The notes: generated from the letters alone by a model not told the origin. A DNA stretch of 64,000 bases from Allobranchiibius sp. CTAmp26 (GCF_017565405.1 NZ_JAGEKR010000006.1:155537-219536), one strand, 5' to 3'. Numbered from the stretch's first letter, positions 1 to 7,628 are shown. A program made the numbers and translations.

Positions 1-101
1 GCTACCGCCGGTTCCTCGAACGACGGCTGCGCGAGGAGTTCGGCTTCGAGGGCACGCCGATCGAGCTGTCGGTGCGGGTGCGGGAGAAGCGCAAGCGCTG
101 A
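1..101 (+). CDS. der: GTPase Der (EngA), C-terminal fragment
   Basis: The window opens inside a gene; the visible frame starts at base 3 and gives 32 residues before the TGA at 99-101. The tail ([20 protein letters not shown], then [12 protein letters not shown]) is the basic end of the KH-like domain of Der, the double-GTPase needed for 50S ribosomal subunit maturation. Both GTPase domains lie upstream of the window, so catalysis cannot be judged. A tRNA-Pro gene follows 91 bases downstream, an arrangement common in actinomycetes. The identity rests on this short but characteristic tail. Confidence 0.85.
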   Translation, partial: YRRFLERRLREEFGFEGTPIELSVRVREKRKR

Positions 102-192
102 ACCGGGCTCCCGCTGCGGTCGATTGGGTCGCAACGAGGCCGGTGGGATATCGTTTCGCTCGCCCTCCGGGGCGGTTCGACAAATTGCACAA

Positions 193-266
<74 letters not shown>

Positions 267-271
267 CAGAT

Positions 272-307
272 CGGCTCTGGCCTGCTTCGGCGGGCCAGAG
301 CCGTTTT
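272..307 (+). terminator. Intrinsic terminator after tRNA-Pro
   Basis: Perfect 11-bp inverted repeat CGGCTCTGGCC (272-282) / GGCCAGAGCCG (293-303). The stem extends inward through a T-G wobble and GC pairs to a TTCG tetraloop, and is followed by TTTTC. This is a textbook rho-independent terminator five bases after the tRNA, and the only one in the window with a clear T run. Confidence 0.93.
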
Positions 308-430
308 CATGCGCTGCGGGAAGCGCGTCGCCACCCGTGGCAGATGCATATCTTTCGTATGTCCCGGAGTCGGGTGTACAAAGGCGATTCATCCGGTCCT
401 GAGAGGGGACTGTGTGAGGAGGCAACTGCC

Positions 431-1216
431 ATGAAAAGAGCATCATCGGTGAGGGTCGTGGGCGCCCTTGCTGCCGCGGGAGCGCTCGCACTCACCGGCG
501 GCCCGGCGTCGGCTGCCGCGTGCGGACCGAAAGGACCCCCGGCGTACACGTGCACCAGCGGGGACGTCCCCTCGGGGACCTACGCGCAGCTCAAGGTCAC
601 GGGCGCGTGCAAGGTAGCGGCCGGCGCCAAGATCCGTGTCCTGGGCAGCGTGCGCGTCGCCGCGGGCGCCGAGTTCGACGCGCAGAGCGCGCCATCGACG
701 ATCACCGTGGGACGCAACGTCATCGGGGCCAAGGGCTCGCTTGTCGGCCTGGGCTGCCAGCCCACCGCGTTGACCGGTAATTCGGCGCATCCGTGCACCG
801 ACCAGCCGGACGGCCACTCCACGATCACGGTCTTCGGAAACGTGAGGGCCACCGATGCGGCCGCCGTCCTGCTGAACGGCACCGTGATCTTCGGGAATGT
901 CACCCTCCGTGGTGGCGGATCGCAGATCCCGTGGGCGATCAAGAACAACACCATCGGCGGAGATCTCACCGCCCACGGGCAGAAGACCGACTGGCTGGGC
1001 GTGCTGTTCAACACCGTCGGCAGGAGCGTGAGGCTGACCGACATCGCGCTCAGCGACCCGGACCCGGGCGCCCCCGGCGTCTACATCGTCCGGAACACCA
1101 TCGGGTGGGACCTCGTCTGCCACGGGCTCACCCCTGGAGTATCCGGCGGTTTCGTCCCCGGCAGTGTCAATGTCGTCGGTCACACGGCGACGGGACAGTG
1201 CGCCTCCCTGGTCTGA
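431..1216 (+). CDS. Secreted beta-helix-like repeat protein, function unknown
   Basis: 261 residues. The N-terminus has Lys/Arg residues, a hydrophobic Ala-rich stretch (about 8-24) and a PASAA signal-peptidase-like site near residue 28, so the mature protein is probably exported. The mature part repeats short segments of the pattern (I/V)xVxGNVxAxxxA and (V)xNTIGGDLxxxG, for example around 'ITVGRNVIGAKGSL', 'ITVFGNVRATD', 'NNTIGGDLTAHG' and 'VRNTIGWDLVCHG'. This resembles a right-handed beta-solenoid like bactofilin or hemagglutinin-type secreted repeats. Seven Cys are spread along the mature chain and could form disulfides. The AGGAGG-type ribosome site (GTGAGGAGGC) lies 8-10 bases before the ATG; frames opening further upstream run through the tRNA and terminator and are not plausible. 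It stands alone, and no enzyme motif is seen. Surface or matrix structural protein is a guess. Confidence 0.75.
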   Translation: MKRASSVRVVGALAAAGALALTGGPASAAACGPKGPPAYTCTSGDVPSGTYAQLKVTGACKVAAGAKIRVLGSVRVAAGAEFDAQSAPSTITVGRNVIGAKGSLVGLGCQPTALTGNSAHPCTDQPDGHSTITVFGNVRATDAAAVLLNGTVIFGNVTLRGGGSQIPWAIKNNTIGGDLTAHGQKTDWLGVLFNTVGRSVRLTDIALSDPDPGAPGVYIVRNTIGWDLVCHGLTPGVSGGFVPGSVNVVGHTATGQCASLV

Positions 1217-1268
1217 GCCCGCGACGCAGCTCGGCCGGCTGAGTCTCAGGCCGACGCCGATGACCCGC

Positions 1269-1340
1269 CGTCCTGGCGTACTCGCTGGCAGGTTTCAGGG
1301 CCGACCCGGCCGAATGAGACCGGTCTCGTACGCCAGGACG
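1269..1340. terminator. Long inverted repeat between convergent genes, putative bidirectional terminator
   Basis: Perfect 13-bp arms CGTCCTGGCGTAC (1269-1281) and GTACGCCAGGACG (1328-1340). An additional perfect 12-bp palindrome GAGACCGGTCTC (1316-1327) abuts the right arm. It lies between the convergent ends of the secreted protein gene and the response regulator, and the right arm is inside the last codons of the regulator. There is no T run. A role in termination is inferred from position. Confidence 0.45.
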
Positions 1341-1939
1341 ACGAGTTGCGCCCTGTCGCGTCGGTCCGTCTTGGTCAGGATGCGGCTGAGGTAGGTCTTG
1401 ACGGTGGCTTCGGACAGATGGGACGCCGTGGCGATCTCTCGGTTGGAGTGACCGCGGGCGACGCCCTCGAGGACCTCGAGTTCGCGATCGGTGAGGGCGG
1501 CGATGGCGCGCCTGGCGTCGGGTGCAGGCCTGGTCAGGACCTCGTCGATGAGTCGTTGCGTGATTCGCGGGTCGAGCAGCGCATCTCCCGCGGCCACGCT
1601 GCGCACCGCACCGACCAGGTGCTCCGGTGGCGCTGTCTTGAGCAGATAGCCACTCGCACCGGCCCGCAACGCGGCGTAGACCAGGGCGTCATCACTGAAG
1701 GTGGTGAGTACGAGTGCCTTCGTCGCTCGGGGCAGCGCACGAATCGCCTCGATCCCGTCCATCGTCGGCATCCGCAGATCCATGAGCACCACGTCCGGCG
1801 TGGTCGCTGCGGCCGCGGCGACCGCGGCCTGTCCGTCGCCGGCCTCGGCGACGACTCGCAGATCGGGTTCGGACTCCAGGATGAGTCGCAGCCCCCGACG
1901 GATGAGGGCCTGGTCGTCGGCGATCAGGATCTCGATCAT
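1295..1939 (-). CDS. NarL/LuxR-family response regulator
   Basis: 214 residues in the standard two-domain layout. The receiver domain (about 1-120) has the acidic pair D8-D9, the phospho-acceptor D54 (VLMDLRMP), T80 and K101 (GYLLKT). The C-terminal LuxR-type helix-turn-helix (about 148-210) has LTDRELEVLEGVARG, NREIA and EATVKTYLSRI. The start ATG overlaps the stop of the upstream histidine kinase gene by 4 bases, so the pair is translationally coupled. The likely role is a transcription factor switched by its cognate kinase. The divergent 3273-4076 gene pair and the palindromes at 3106-3183 are the nearest candidate targets (inference). All key phosphorylation residues are present. Confidence 0.95.
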   Translation of the reverse strand: MIEILIADDQALIRRGLRLILESEPDLRVVAEAGDGQAAVAAAAATTPDVVLMDLRMPTMDGIEAIRALPRATKALVLTTFSDDALVYAALRAGASGYLLKTAPPEHLVGAVRSVAAGDALLDPRITQRLIDEVLTRPAPDARRAIAALTDRELEVLEGVARGHSNREIATASHLSEATVKTYLSRILTKTDRRDRAQLVVLAYETGLIRPGRP

Positions 1940-3096
1940 GCGACGGGGAGCGGGAGGGGGAAGGTCGCCGTGACGGCCCAGCCGCCGGCAGGCTGCGAGC
2001 CTGCGTGCAGGGTGCCACCGAACATTCGCACCCGTTCCCGCATGCCGGGCAGTCCCTCACCGGAGGACTCGAGGCCCGGCGACGGGCCACCTGCGTGTCC
2101 GTCGTCCACGACCCGGATCGTGAGGTCGCACAGTCCGTAGTCGACGACGACGTGAGTGCGGCTCCCGGCTGAATGCTTGAGCACGTTCGTGAGGGCCTCC
2201 TGCACGATCCGGAAGGCCGACACGTCGAGTGCATCCCCCACGTCTCGCACCGAACCGGTCACATCGAGCGACACCGGGAGGCCGATGCGGGCGAGCTCGC
2301 TGACCAGCGGGGCCACGGCGTGCAGGCCGGCTGCCGCGACGAGCGGCTGATCGTCCTCGCGCAACATCCCGAGGAGCAGGTGGAGCTCGTCGATCGCCTT
2401 GCGACCGCTCGACTGGATGTAGGTCAGGCTTTCGCTCACATCGGTCGAGCACGTGGGCAGCAGTCGTTCCGCCGCGGCGGCCTGGACGACCATCACCGCG
2501 ACATCATGGGCGATCACGTCGTGAAGTTCTCGCGCGATGCGCTCACGCTCGGCCACGACCGCCTCGCGTGTCCTCAGATCCCGTTCGCGTGCCATCAGGT
2601 CTGCTCGGGCGCCTTCGAGGTCGGCGCGCCGGCGCAGCAGGCGCATCGCTCGCCCGGCGGCGAACGCCAGGACCAGGCCCGTCCCGACGTAGACCAGTTG
2701 GCTCGGGGTCGCGAACGCCGGCACCCGCACGACGAAACTGACGACCACCGCCACCGCGACGAGCGGGACGAGCAACGCCTGCCGGGTCGAGCACCTCGAC
2801 CCCACGGCGTAGAACGAAGCCAGCGTGGGCACGAACGATGCGTAGAAGTCCGGAAAGGAGCCCGTAGCAAGCGTCGGCAGCAGGCTGCACACCATCACGA
2901 CGAGCAGCACGGCCAATGGGTGTCGGGTCCGGCCCAGCAGCCCCGCCGCAGCGACGAGACCGCACGTGATGGCCAGGGCCGACGTACGAGGGGTGGTCCA
3001 GCCCGCGATCCCGTTGGCGACGATGGCGGCTGCGACGCAGACAGCGACGGCTAGATCCCATGGCGTCCAGAGCCACTGGCGCGTGACCTTCACCAT
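1936..3096 (-). CDS. Sensor histidine kinase, HisKA_3 (NarX/DesK-like) family
   Basis: 386 residues. The first 155 residues hold about five hydrophobic segments (near 14-32, 40-54, 60-78, 108-125, 134-152), forming a membrane sensor with almost no extracellular domain. They are followed by a short coiled linker and the HisKA_3 dimerisation helix with the phospho-accepting His192 in ERERIARELHDVIAHDVA. The ATPase domain has the N-box (AFRIVQEALTNVLKHS), the G1 box DDGHAGG and a G2-type GEGLPGMRERV. It is the partner of the response regulator encoded immediately downstream. Multi-TM sensors lacking an extracytoplasmic loop usually sense membrane or envelope state; the actual signal is unknown. 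Confidence 0.95.
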   Translation of the reverse strand: MVKVTRQWLWTPWDLAVAVCVAAAIVANGIAGWTTPRTSALAITCGLVAAAGLLGRTRHPLAVLLVVMVCSLLPTLATGSFPDFYASFVPTLASFYAVGSRCSTRQALLVPLVAVAVVVSFVVRVPAFATPSQLVYVGTGLVLAFAAGRAMRLLRRRADLEGARADLMARERDLRTREAVVAERERIARELHDVIAHDVAVMVVQAAAAERLLPTCSTDVSESLTYIQSSGRKAIDELHLLLGMLREDDQPLVAAAGLHAVAPLVSELARIGLPVSLDVTGSVRDVGDALDVSAFRIVQEALTNVLKHSAGSRTHVVVDYGLCDLTIRVVDDGHAGGPSPGLESSGEGLPGMRERVRMFGGTLHAGSQPAGGWAVTATFPLPLPVA

Positions 3097-3105
3097 CGCA
3101 GAGTA

Positions 3106-3183
3106 GGTCGTCGACGACCTGTCGGTCTGTCAACCAGCGAGGACGAGATCGTCAACCTCCGAGGACTGAGGTGTCCTCGGAGG
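3106..3183. promoter_or_regulatory. Palindromes in the region upstream of the two-component system and the secreted barrel gene
   Basis: Two perfect inverted repeats lie in the 176-base gap between the divergent genes: a 14-bp palindrome GGTCGTCGACGACC (3106-3119) just upstream of the kinase start, and a 10-bp-armed hairpin CCTCCGAGGA / TCCTCGGAGG (3156-3165, 3174-3183) with an 8-base loop. The first is placed like an operator for auto-regulation by the NarL-type regulator. The second could be an operator or an mRNA hairpin. No clear -35/-10 pair was recognised. Confidence 0.4.
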
Positions 3184-3272
3184 GCCGATGACTCATACCG
3201 CGCGTTCGCGGACGCTGGAGGAGTTCGCCGGCTCGGCGAACCCACCCTCGAGTCGACTCGGAGACAACTCTC

Positions 3273-3701
3273 ATGGCCCGCAGAACCACCGTCATCGCCG
3301 GCGCCGCGCTCGTCGCGGCCGGCGCCGCCGCGGCACTCTCGACCGCCGACGCCAGCGCAGCTCCACGCATCCACACGCAACACTTCCACGCTCGGGCGAC
3401 GGCTCAACTGGCGACCGGGAAGACGAGCTTTGTCCTCGCCGAGCAGGACGTCATCGGTGCCAGGGTGATCGGCCACGACGTTCTCTTCTGCTCAGCCACC
3501 CGCACTCATTCGACCTGTCACATCGCCTTCGCTCAGGGCGGTGGGCTGATCTACGCCCGCTTCCTGCTCCGCGACTCCGACCACACTGCCCGCGGCCGGG
3601 TGACCGGCGGCACCGGGCAGTACTCGCATGCTCACGGCACGATCACCGCGCGTCTGCTGTCGCCGACCGACGTCGTCGTCGACCTGCGCTACCGGGATTG
3701 A
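3273..3701 (+). CDS. Secreted AOC-barrel / dirigent-like protein
   Basis: 142 residues. A clean signal peptide is visible (MARR, hydrophobic Ala/Val run to about residue 25, cleavage near ADASA-AP at 30). The mature domain of about 110 residues ends with GRVTGGTGQYSHAHGTITAR, the glycine-rich GGTGxYxxAxGxxxx signature of allene-oxide-cyclase-barrel/dirigent-like small secreted proteins common in actinomycetes. Two Cys (CSATRTHSTC) may form a disulfide. In this superfamily the barrel binds small hydrophobic ligands or steers radical coupling; whether this one is catalytic is unknown. It is the first gene of a two-gene unit with the membrane protein starting 9 bases downstream, and is divergent from the two-component system. 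Confidence 0.7.
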   Translation: MARRTTVIAGAALVAAGAAAALSTADASAAPRIHTQHFHARATAQLATGKTSFVLAEQDVIGARVIGHDVLFCSATRTHSTCHIAFAQGGGLIYARFLLRDSDHTARGRVTGGTGQYSHAHGTITARLLSPTDVVVDLRYRD

Positions 3702-3710
3702 GGAGCGACC

Positions 3711-4076
3711 ATGGACACGTCGCCCACCGATGCTCCTCTCGACACCGCCGCAGTCTTTCCCGAGCGCCGGGACGTTCTCGGCACGACCGCTCTCGTGGCT
3801 GCGGCCGTCTCCTTCGCAGGCTTCCTCGTGCTCATCATCGGTCACCTGGTCGACCCGTCCGGCTTCAACAACGGGAAGCACCCCGACGCGGCGAACAACC
3901 TCGCATTCTTCGCTTACGTCCTCGGCCTGCTGATTGCCTTGATACTGGGCGCTGCCGTCTGGTTCCACGGACGCCGCAGCGGACGCACCGGACCACGGTC
4001 ACCCGCAGCCCTGGCCACGTACTACGGGCTCGCCTTCCTCGTGGTGACGGTCGTCGCGGCGATGCTCGGCGGCTGA
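3711..4076 (+). CDS. Small three-TM membrane protein, function unknown
   Basis: 121 residues with three hydrophobic helices at about 24-46, 64-86 and 102-120. A basic loop (HGRRSGRTGPRS) between helices 2 and 3 suggests that loop is cytoplasmic. The ribosome site GAGGAG lies just before the ATG, and the gene begins only 9 bases after the secreted barrel protein, so the two are probably one transcript. I do not recognise a family. The context suggests a partner or anchor for the secreted protein, or another target of the adjacent two-component system; both are inference. Confidence 0.7.
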   Translation: MDTSPTDAPLDTAAVFPERRDVLGTTALVAAAVSFAGFLVLIIGHLVDPSGFNNGKHPDAANNLAFFAYVLGLLIALILGAAVWFHGRRSGRTGPRSPAALATYYGLAFLVVTVVAAMLGG

Positions 4077-4131
4077 GGACGGCCCGGCAGGTTCGCGCCC
4101 GGTTGAACTGAGCCGGGCGAACGGCCCCTCA
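4074..4131. terminator. Nested hairpin between convergent genes
   Basis: Outer arms TGAGG..CGGCC / GGCC..CTCA enclose an inner perfect stem CGCCCGG (4096-4102) / CCGGGCG (4113-4119) with a 10-base loop. It spans both stop codons of convergent genes, the position of a bidirectional terminator. No T run is present on either strand, as is usual for GC-rich actinomycetes. Confidence 0.55.
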
Positions 4132-4710
4132 GTGCAGGTGCGGCCGATAGGTGAGTTCCTGGGTACGCCCGTCCAGAAGTCTGCTGTCGACGAGCTCCAG
4201 GTCGAAGTCGGCCGCACCACCGAGGACGGGACCCGTTCCAGTGGCTCCTGTGATGACGGGGAAGACCGACACCTGCACGAAGTCGACCACCCCGGCCGCC
4301 ATCAACGACCTGTTGAGCGACAGGCTCCCGTGCGATCGCAACGGCACCGGGGACTCCCGCTTGAGTTCGGTGATGAGGTCCACCCCGTCGCCGGTGGCGA
4401 CGGTCGCGTCCGGCCAGTCGAGCGGAGCCGCCAGCGTGGAGGACACCACGGTGGCGGGCAGGCTCCTCATCTTGGCCACCCAGGGGTCGGAGACTCCCGA
4501 CTCCTCGGTCGGTGCGCCCAGCATCTGCATGAACAGCCGGAAGGTGTTCGCACCGAACACCATTCGCTGATCGGTGTCGTAGAGCTCGAAGCGACGGTCG
4601 AGCAGCTCGGGACCCTGTTTGCCCCAGTAGCCACCCCAGTCGCCAGGCAGGTCGTACGAGCCGAAGCCGTCCAGGCTCATGAAGATGTCGAAGGTGTAGG
4701 TCGCGGTCAT
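4129..4710 (-). CDS. Dihydrofolate reductase-fold (RibD C-terminal) family protein
   Basis: 193 residues from MTATYTFDIFMSLDGF. This opening, with YTFDIFxSLDGFG, and the later QVSVFPVITGATGTGPVL segment are characteristic of the RibD_C/YyaP-like group of the DHFR fold. Proteins of this group bind NADPH and are usually annotated as reductases of unknown substrate. Motifs for a true DHFR (folate site) are not evident. The start was chosen at the ATG at 4708-4710 because it follows a GGGAGC ribosome site and begins at the conserved strand; the frame extends further upstream but without family similarity. It is the last gene of a minus-strand run with the DUF2316 and CGNR regulators. Confidence 0.85.
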   Translation of the reverse strand: MTATYTFDIFMSLDGFGSYDLPGDWGGYWGKQGPELLDRRFELYDTDQRMVFGANTFRLFMQMLGAPTEESGVSDPWVAKMRSLPATVVSSTLAAPLDWPDATVATGDGVDLITELKRESPVPLRSHGSLSLNRSLMAAGVVDFVQVSVFPVITGATGTGPVLGGAADFDLELVDSRLLDGRTQELTYRPHLH

Positions 4711-4789
4711 GAGCTGCTCCCTCGTCCGGAGTCGATACGTGCGAGCCGGTGCTGCACCGAACCTAGCGCCACGAGCCGGCGGACCGCGC

Positions 4790-5113
4790 TCACGATGTGA
4801 AGCGATGGTGGGGTGCCGGGCGCAGCAGGAACCACGTCCGAGCGCGCATCCGGCCGGGTTCGTCGAGCACGCTGAAGGGGACCGGGGTGCGCCCCTGGTC
4901 CAGGACGGCCTGCTCCAGGTAGTCCCGCAGGCACCACACATCGGCCGGATCGGTGCGCCCCGACAGGTCGAGCAGCCGCTCGAGGGCGCCCGGGTCCAGA
5001 ACGAGGTCGGCCGCGACCTCGGCCGTCGTCAGCCCGGACAGTTCGAAGTTGGCCCGCAGCTCACGTCGGGTGCGAGCTGTCTCGGCGGCGTCGAGTGACA
5101 CGGTTGCTCCCAT
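4790..5113 (-). CDS. DUF2316 family protein
   Basis: 107 residues. The segment 'TRRELRANFELSGLTTAEVA' followed by 'LDPGALERLLDLSG' and 'PADVWCLRDYLEQAV' fits the DUF2316 family, small helical proteins with a helix-turn-helix-like first half (SGLTTAEVAADLVLDPGALERLL). The fold suggests a DNA-binding regulator or a regulator-derived protein, but no member that I know of has a proven function. It lies 79 bases upstream of the RibD-like reductase on the same strand, which is its likely partner. The start ATG gives the family's usual length. Confidence 0.75.
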   Translation of the reverse strand: MGATVSLDAAETARTRRELRANFELSGLTTAEVAADLVLDPGALERLLDLSGRTDPADVWCLRDYLEQAVLDQGRTPVPFSVLDEPGRMRARTWFLLRPAPHHRFTS

Positions 5114-5144
5114 CGGGCGGTCGTCATCGGGTGGTCACGTCTCA

Positions 5145-5663
5145 TCAGCTCGCGTCGTCGCGCCCACGGGTGCGCTCGTAGTGACGCCGGGCTTTCATCC
5201 GGTTGCCGCACGACGCCATGGAGCACCAGCGGGCGCTGTTGGGCTTGCTGCGGTCGAGCAGGAAGAGGCGACAGTCGGGATTGGCGCACGGCCGCAACCG
5301 ACCCGGCATGGAGGACTGCACGGCATCCCACGCGAGGACCGCGGCTGCCGCTGCCTCGTCCGCGGCGGGCGCGGTCAGGGACCACGTGACCCTCCCGTCG
5401 GAGAACCCCGCCCGATAGCTGGCCGCCCGCACGAACGGCGCCAGGTCGTCGGCGGACACGTCGCCCCGCACCACGCCCTGCAGAGCGTCGCGCGCGTCGC
5501 GCAGCCGCCGCCAGGCCGCGTCGCCGGCCGGCCGGCCGTGCGCAGTCAACCAGGCGTGTCCTGCGGAGGCGTCGGAGAGCTCGTCCGTTGGCTGCCCACC
5601 GATCACAGGGGTCGAGTTGAGCAGGTCGAGCAGCAGTCGCTCGTCGGTGCCCGGCTGGTCCAT
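5145..5663 (-). CDS. CGNR zinc-finger transcriptional regulator
   Basis: 172 residues in the family's usual arrangement. The N-terminal ABATE-like domain (about 1-110) has the opening LLLDLLNSTPV. The C-terminal CGNR zinc finger has RLRPCANPDCRLFLLDRS, then WCSMASCGNRMKARRHYERTR; four Cys (CxxxxC and CxxxxC) are present. Such proteins are putative stress-linked transcription factors, often next to a hydrolase they control. Here the divergent alpha/beta hydrolase at 5753 fits that pattern. The ATG lies six bases after a TAGGTT -10 box, so the mRNA is probably leaderless, which also fixes the start. Confidence 0.9.
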   Translation of the reverse strand: MDQPGTDERLLLDLLNSTPVIGGQPTDELSDASAGHAWLTAHGRPAGDAAWRRLRDARDALQGVVRGDVSADDLAPFVRAASYRAGFSDGRVTWSLTAPAADEAAAAAVLAWDAVQSSMPGRLRPCANPDCRLFLLDRSKPNSARWCSMASCGNRMKARRHYERTRGRDDAS

Positions 5664-5746
5664 TCGGCAAACCTAACTTCTCAACATGAGCTTGACAAGT
5701 TAGGCCGGTCCGACAAGATGGTAACCACCAATCGCTTTCATAGGAG
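5664..5746. promoter_or_regulatory. Divergent promoters overlapping a 13-bp inverted-repeat operator
   Basis: CCTAACTTCTCAA (5672-5684) and TTGACAAGTTAGG (5692-5704) form an inverted repeat with one mismatch and a 7-base spacer. The same bases carry both -35 boxes: TTGACA on the plus strand (5692-5697; -10 CAAGAT 5714-5719, 16-base spacing) and TTGTCA on the minus strand (5693-5698; -10 TAGGTT 5670-5675, 17-base spacing, six bases before the CGNR ATG). A protein bound here would block both promoters. The hydrolase ribosome site AGGAG is at 5742-5746. Confidence 0.7.
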
Positions 5747-5752
5747 TTAGAC

Positions 5753-6637
5753 ATGGTTGCCGTCCATCACCGCTACGCCACTGTTCAGGGACACGAGCTC
5801 TTCTACCGGGAGGCGGGGCCCGCCGGTGCCCCGGTCGTCGTACTCCTGCACGGGTTCCCGACCAGCTCGTTCATGTTCCGCGAGCTGATCCCCCTGCTCG
5901 CGGAGCGCTACCACGTGATCGCGCCGGATCACCTCGGCTTCGGACTGTCAGCGGCCCCACCGGCCGATGCGTTCGACTACACCTTCGACGCGCTGAGCGA
6001 CCTCACCCGCGGCCTGTTGGCACACCTGGGCGTACGCCGATACGCGCTCTACGTGCAGGACTACGGCGCCCCGGTCGGCTGGCGGCTCGCGCTCGCCGAC
6101 CCGTCGGCCGTCACCGCCATCGTGACCCAGAACGGCAACGGATACGACGCGGGCTTCGTGAAGAGCTTCTGGGGTCCGATCGAGGACTACCAGCGTGATC
6201 CGAGCCCCGAGCACGAGGCGAACGCGCGCGCCGGTCTGAGCCTGGAGGGCATCAGATGGCAGTACGTCGCCGGGGTGTCCGACCCGAGCGTCGTCAGTCC
6301 GGACACCTGGCACCACGACTTCGCGCTGGTCTCCCGACCGGGCAACGACGAGATCCAGCTGGCGTTGGTCCGCGACTATGCCAACAACTCACCGCTCTAC
6401 CCGACGCTGCACGAGTACCTGCGCGCCCACCGGCCGCCGGTCCTGGCGGCGTGGGGGGAGAACGATCCGATCTTCGGTCCCGACGGTGCCCGAGCATTCG
6501 CCGCCGACGTGCCCGAGGCCGAGATCCACCTCATCGACGGTGGACACTTCCTGCTCGAGAGTGCGGGGGAGCGGGTCGCCGCGCTGATGCTCGATTTCCT
6601 CGACCGCGCGACGGCGGCGACGACGGACTCCGCCTGA
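5753..6637 (+). CDS. Alpha/beta-fold hydrolase of the haloalkane dehalogenase/epoxide hydrolase type
   Basis: 294 residues with a complete alpha/beta-hydrolase core: oxyanion-hole HGFP (33-36), the DHLGFG turn, a nucleophile elbow VQDYGAPVG with Asp103, an acid in WGENDPIFGP, and the catalytic His in IDGGHFLLE. An Asp rather than Ser nucleophile places it with haloalkane dehalogenases, fluoroacetate dehalogenases and epoxide hydrolases, which form an ester intermediate. The residue after the nucleophile is Tyr, not the Trp of classical haloalkane dehalogenases, so the substrate cannot be named. It is divergent from the CGNR regulator and shares an operator with it. Detoxification of an electrophile is a reasonable guess. 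Confidence 0.85.
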   Translation: MVAVHHRYATVQGHELFYREAGPAGAPVVVLLHGFPTSSFMFRELIPLLAERYHVIAPDHLGFGLSAAPPADAFDYTFDALSDLTRGLLAHLGVRRYALYVQDYGAPVGWRLALADPSAVTAIVTQNGNGYDAGFVKSFWGPIEDYQRDPSPEHEANARAGLSLEGIRWQYVAGVSDPSVVSPDTWHHDFALVSRPGNDEIQLALVRDYANNSPLYPTLHEYLRAHRPPVLAAWGENDPIFGPDGARAFAADVPEAEIHLIDGGHFLLESAGERVAALMLDFLDRATAATTDSA

Positions 6638-6677
6638 CCTGACGGGCCGCGCTGAGCGGACCGGACACGGTCGGGTG

Positions 6678-7535
6678 CTACTCGACCAGTGCCTGAGTGC
6701 CCAGCACGATCGCGAGCTGGAGAAGCTCGGCGTCCCGCGTACCGGGCTCGGCCGTGTAGGCCATCACCCGTAGGTCTTCGCCGGCGACGACGAGGGTGTC
6801 GCAGGTGAGCGCGATCTGGCCGACGGCGGGGTGCTCGATGACCTTGTGGCGCGACTGCGCCGGCCCCGCGGGCTCGGGCCTGGCGTCCCACAGCTCGATG
6901 AACCGCGGGCTGGCAGCGCGAAGCCGAGCCACGAGCCGTCGTACCCCCGCGTCGGCCGGGTACCGCGTCGCCGTCATCCGCAGATCCGCGACCAGCCGCG
7001 CGACCTGCGCCGCGTGCTGCCCGGGCGTCTGCACGGTGCGCGATCCGCTGCCCATGACGTTGCGCCACACCCCGTTGCGTTCGTCGCCTCGCAGGGCGGA
7101 GGTCTCACCCATCAGGGCGTCGTACGCCGCGTTGGCGCTCAACAGGTTCCACGCGGCGTCGTACACGACCAACGGCACACCCTCGAGCCGGTCCAGCAGA
7201 CGCTGCATGCTGGCGGTGATGCGCGTCGGAACGAGGCCGGGCCCCGGCGCGGACAGCCCCGTGAGGTGGAAGAGCAGCTCGCGCTCGGCATCGGCCAACC
7301 GCAGACCGCGGGCGAGCGCCTCGACGACCTGCGGGGACGGCGAGGTGGCGCGGCCCTGCTCCAGGCGGGTCAGATAGTCGACCGAGATTCCGGCGAGCCC
7401 GGCCAGTTCCTCGCGCCGCAGACCGGCCGCACGCCGGTGACCGCCCCGTCGCAGGCCCACGTCCTCCGGGCCGACGCGTTCGCGCCACCCGCGCACCGCG
7501 CGGCCGAACTGGGACTGTTCCTGCACGGTGCCCAT
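6678..7535 (-). CDS. XRE-family transcriptional regulator with MmyB-like ligand-binding domain
   Basis: 285 residues from MGTVQEQSQF. The N-terminal helix-turn-helix (about 10-85) contains RRAAGLRREELAGLAGISVD, then YLTRLEQGRATSPS, the signature of this large actinomycete regulator family. The C-terminal domain (about 105-285) is the PAS-like MmyB-type ligand-binding domain (VVYDAAWNLLSANAAYDAL; HPAVGQIAL). Family members usually sit next to a divergently transcribed SDR or oxidoreductase and repress it, exactly as here. The ATG at 7533-7535 was preferred; the open frame continues upstream into the region antisense to the SDR gene. Confidence 0.92.
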   Translation of the reverse strand: MGTVQEQSQFGRAVRGWRERVGPEDVGLRRGGHRRAAGLRREELAGLAGISVDYLTRLEQGRATSPSPQVVEALARGLRLADAERELLFHLTGLSAPGPGLVPTRITASMQRLLDRLEGVPLVVYDAAWNLLSANAAYDALMGETSALRGDERNGVWRNVMGSGSRTVQTPGQHAAQVARLVADLRMTATRYPADAGVRRLVARLRAASPRFIELWDARPEPAGPAQSRHKVIEHPAVGQIALTCDTLVVAGEDLRVMAYTAEPGTRDAELLQLAIVLGTQALVE

Positions 7536-7550
7536 GGTGACCCATCGGGA

Positions 7551-7560
7551 GACACGTGTC
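7551..7560. promoter_or_regulatory. Palindrome in the XRE/SDR divergent promoter region
   Basis: GACACGTGTC is a perfect 10-bp palindrome located 16 bases upstream of the XRE gene start and 69 bases upstream of the SDR start. It is the only clear symmetric site in the 93-base divergent gap, and a candidate operator for the XRE regulator. The function is inferred from position. Confidence 0.35.
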
Positions 7561-7628
7561 GTGGCCCTGTCAGTCCTACGAAGACCGGACGACTGCCTGA
7601 TGCCGTCGGCGCAGCGCAGCATGGATGC

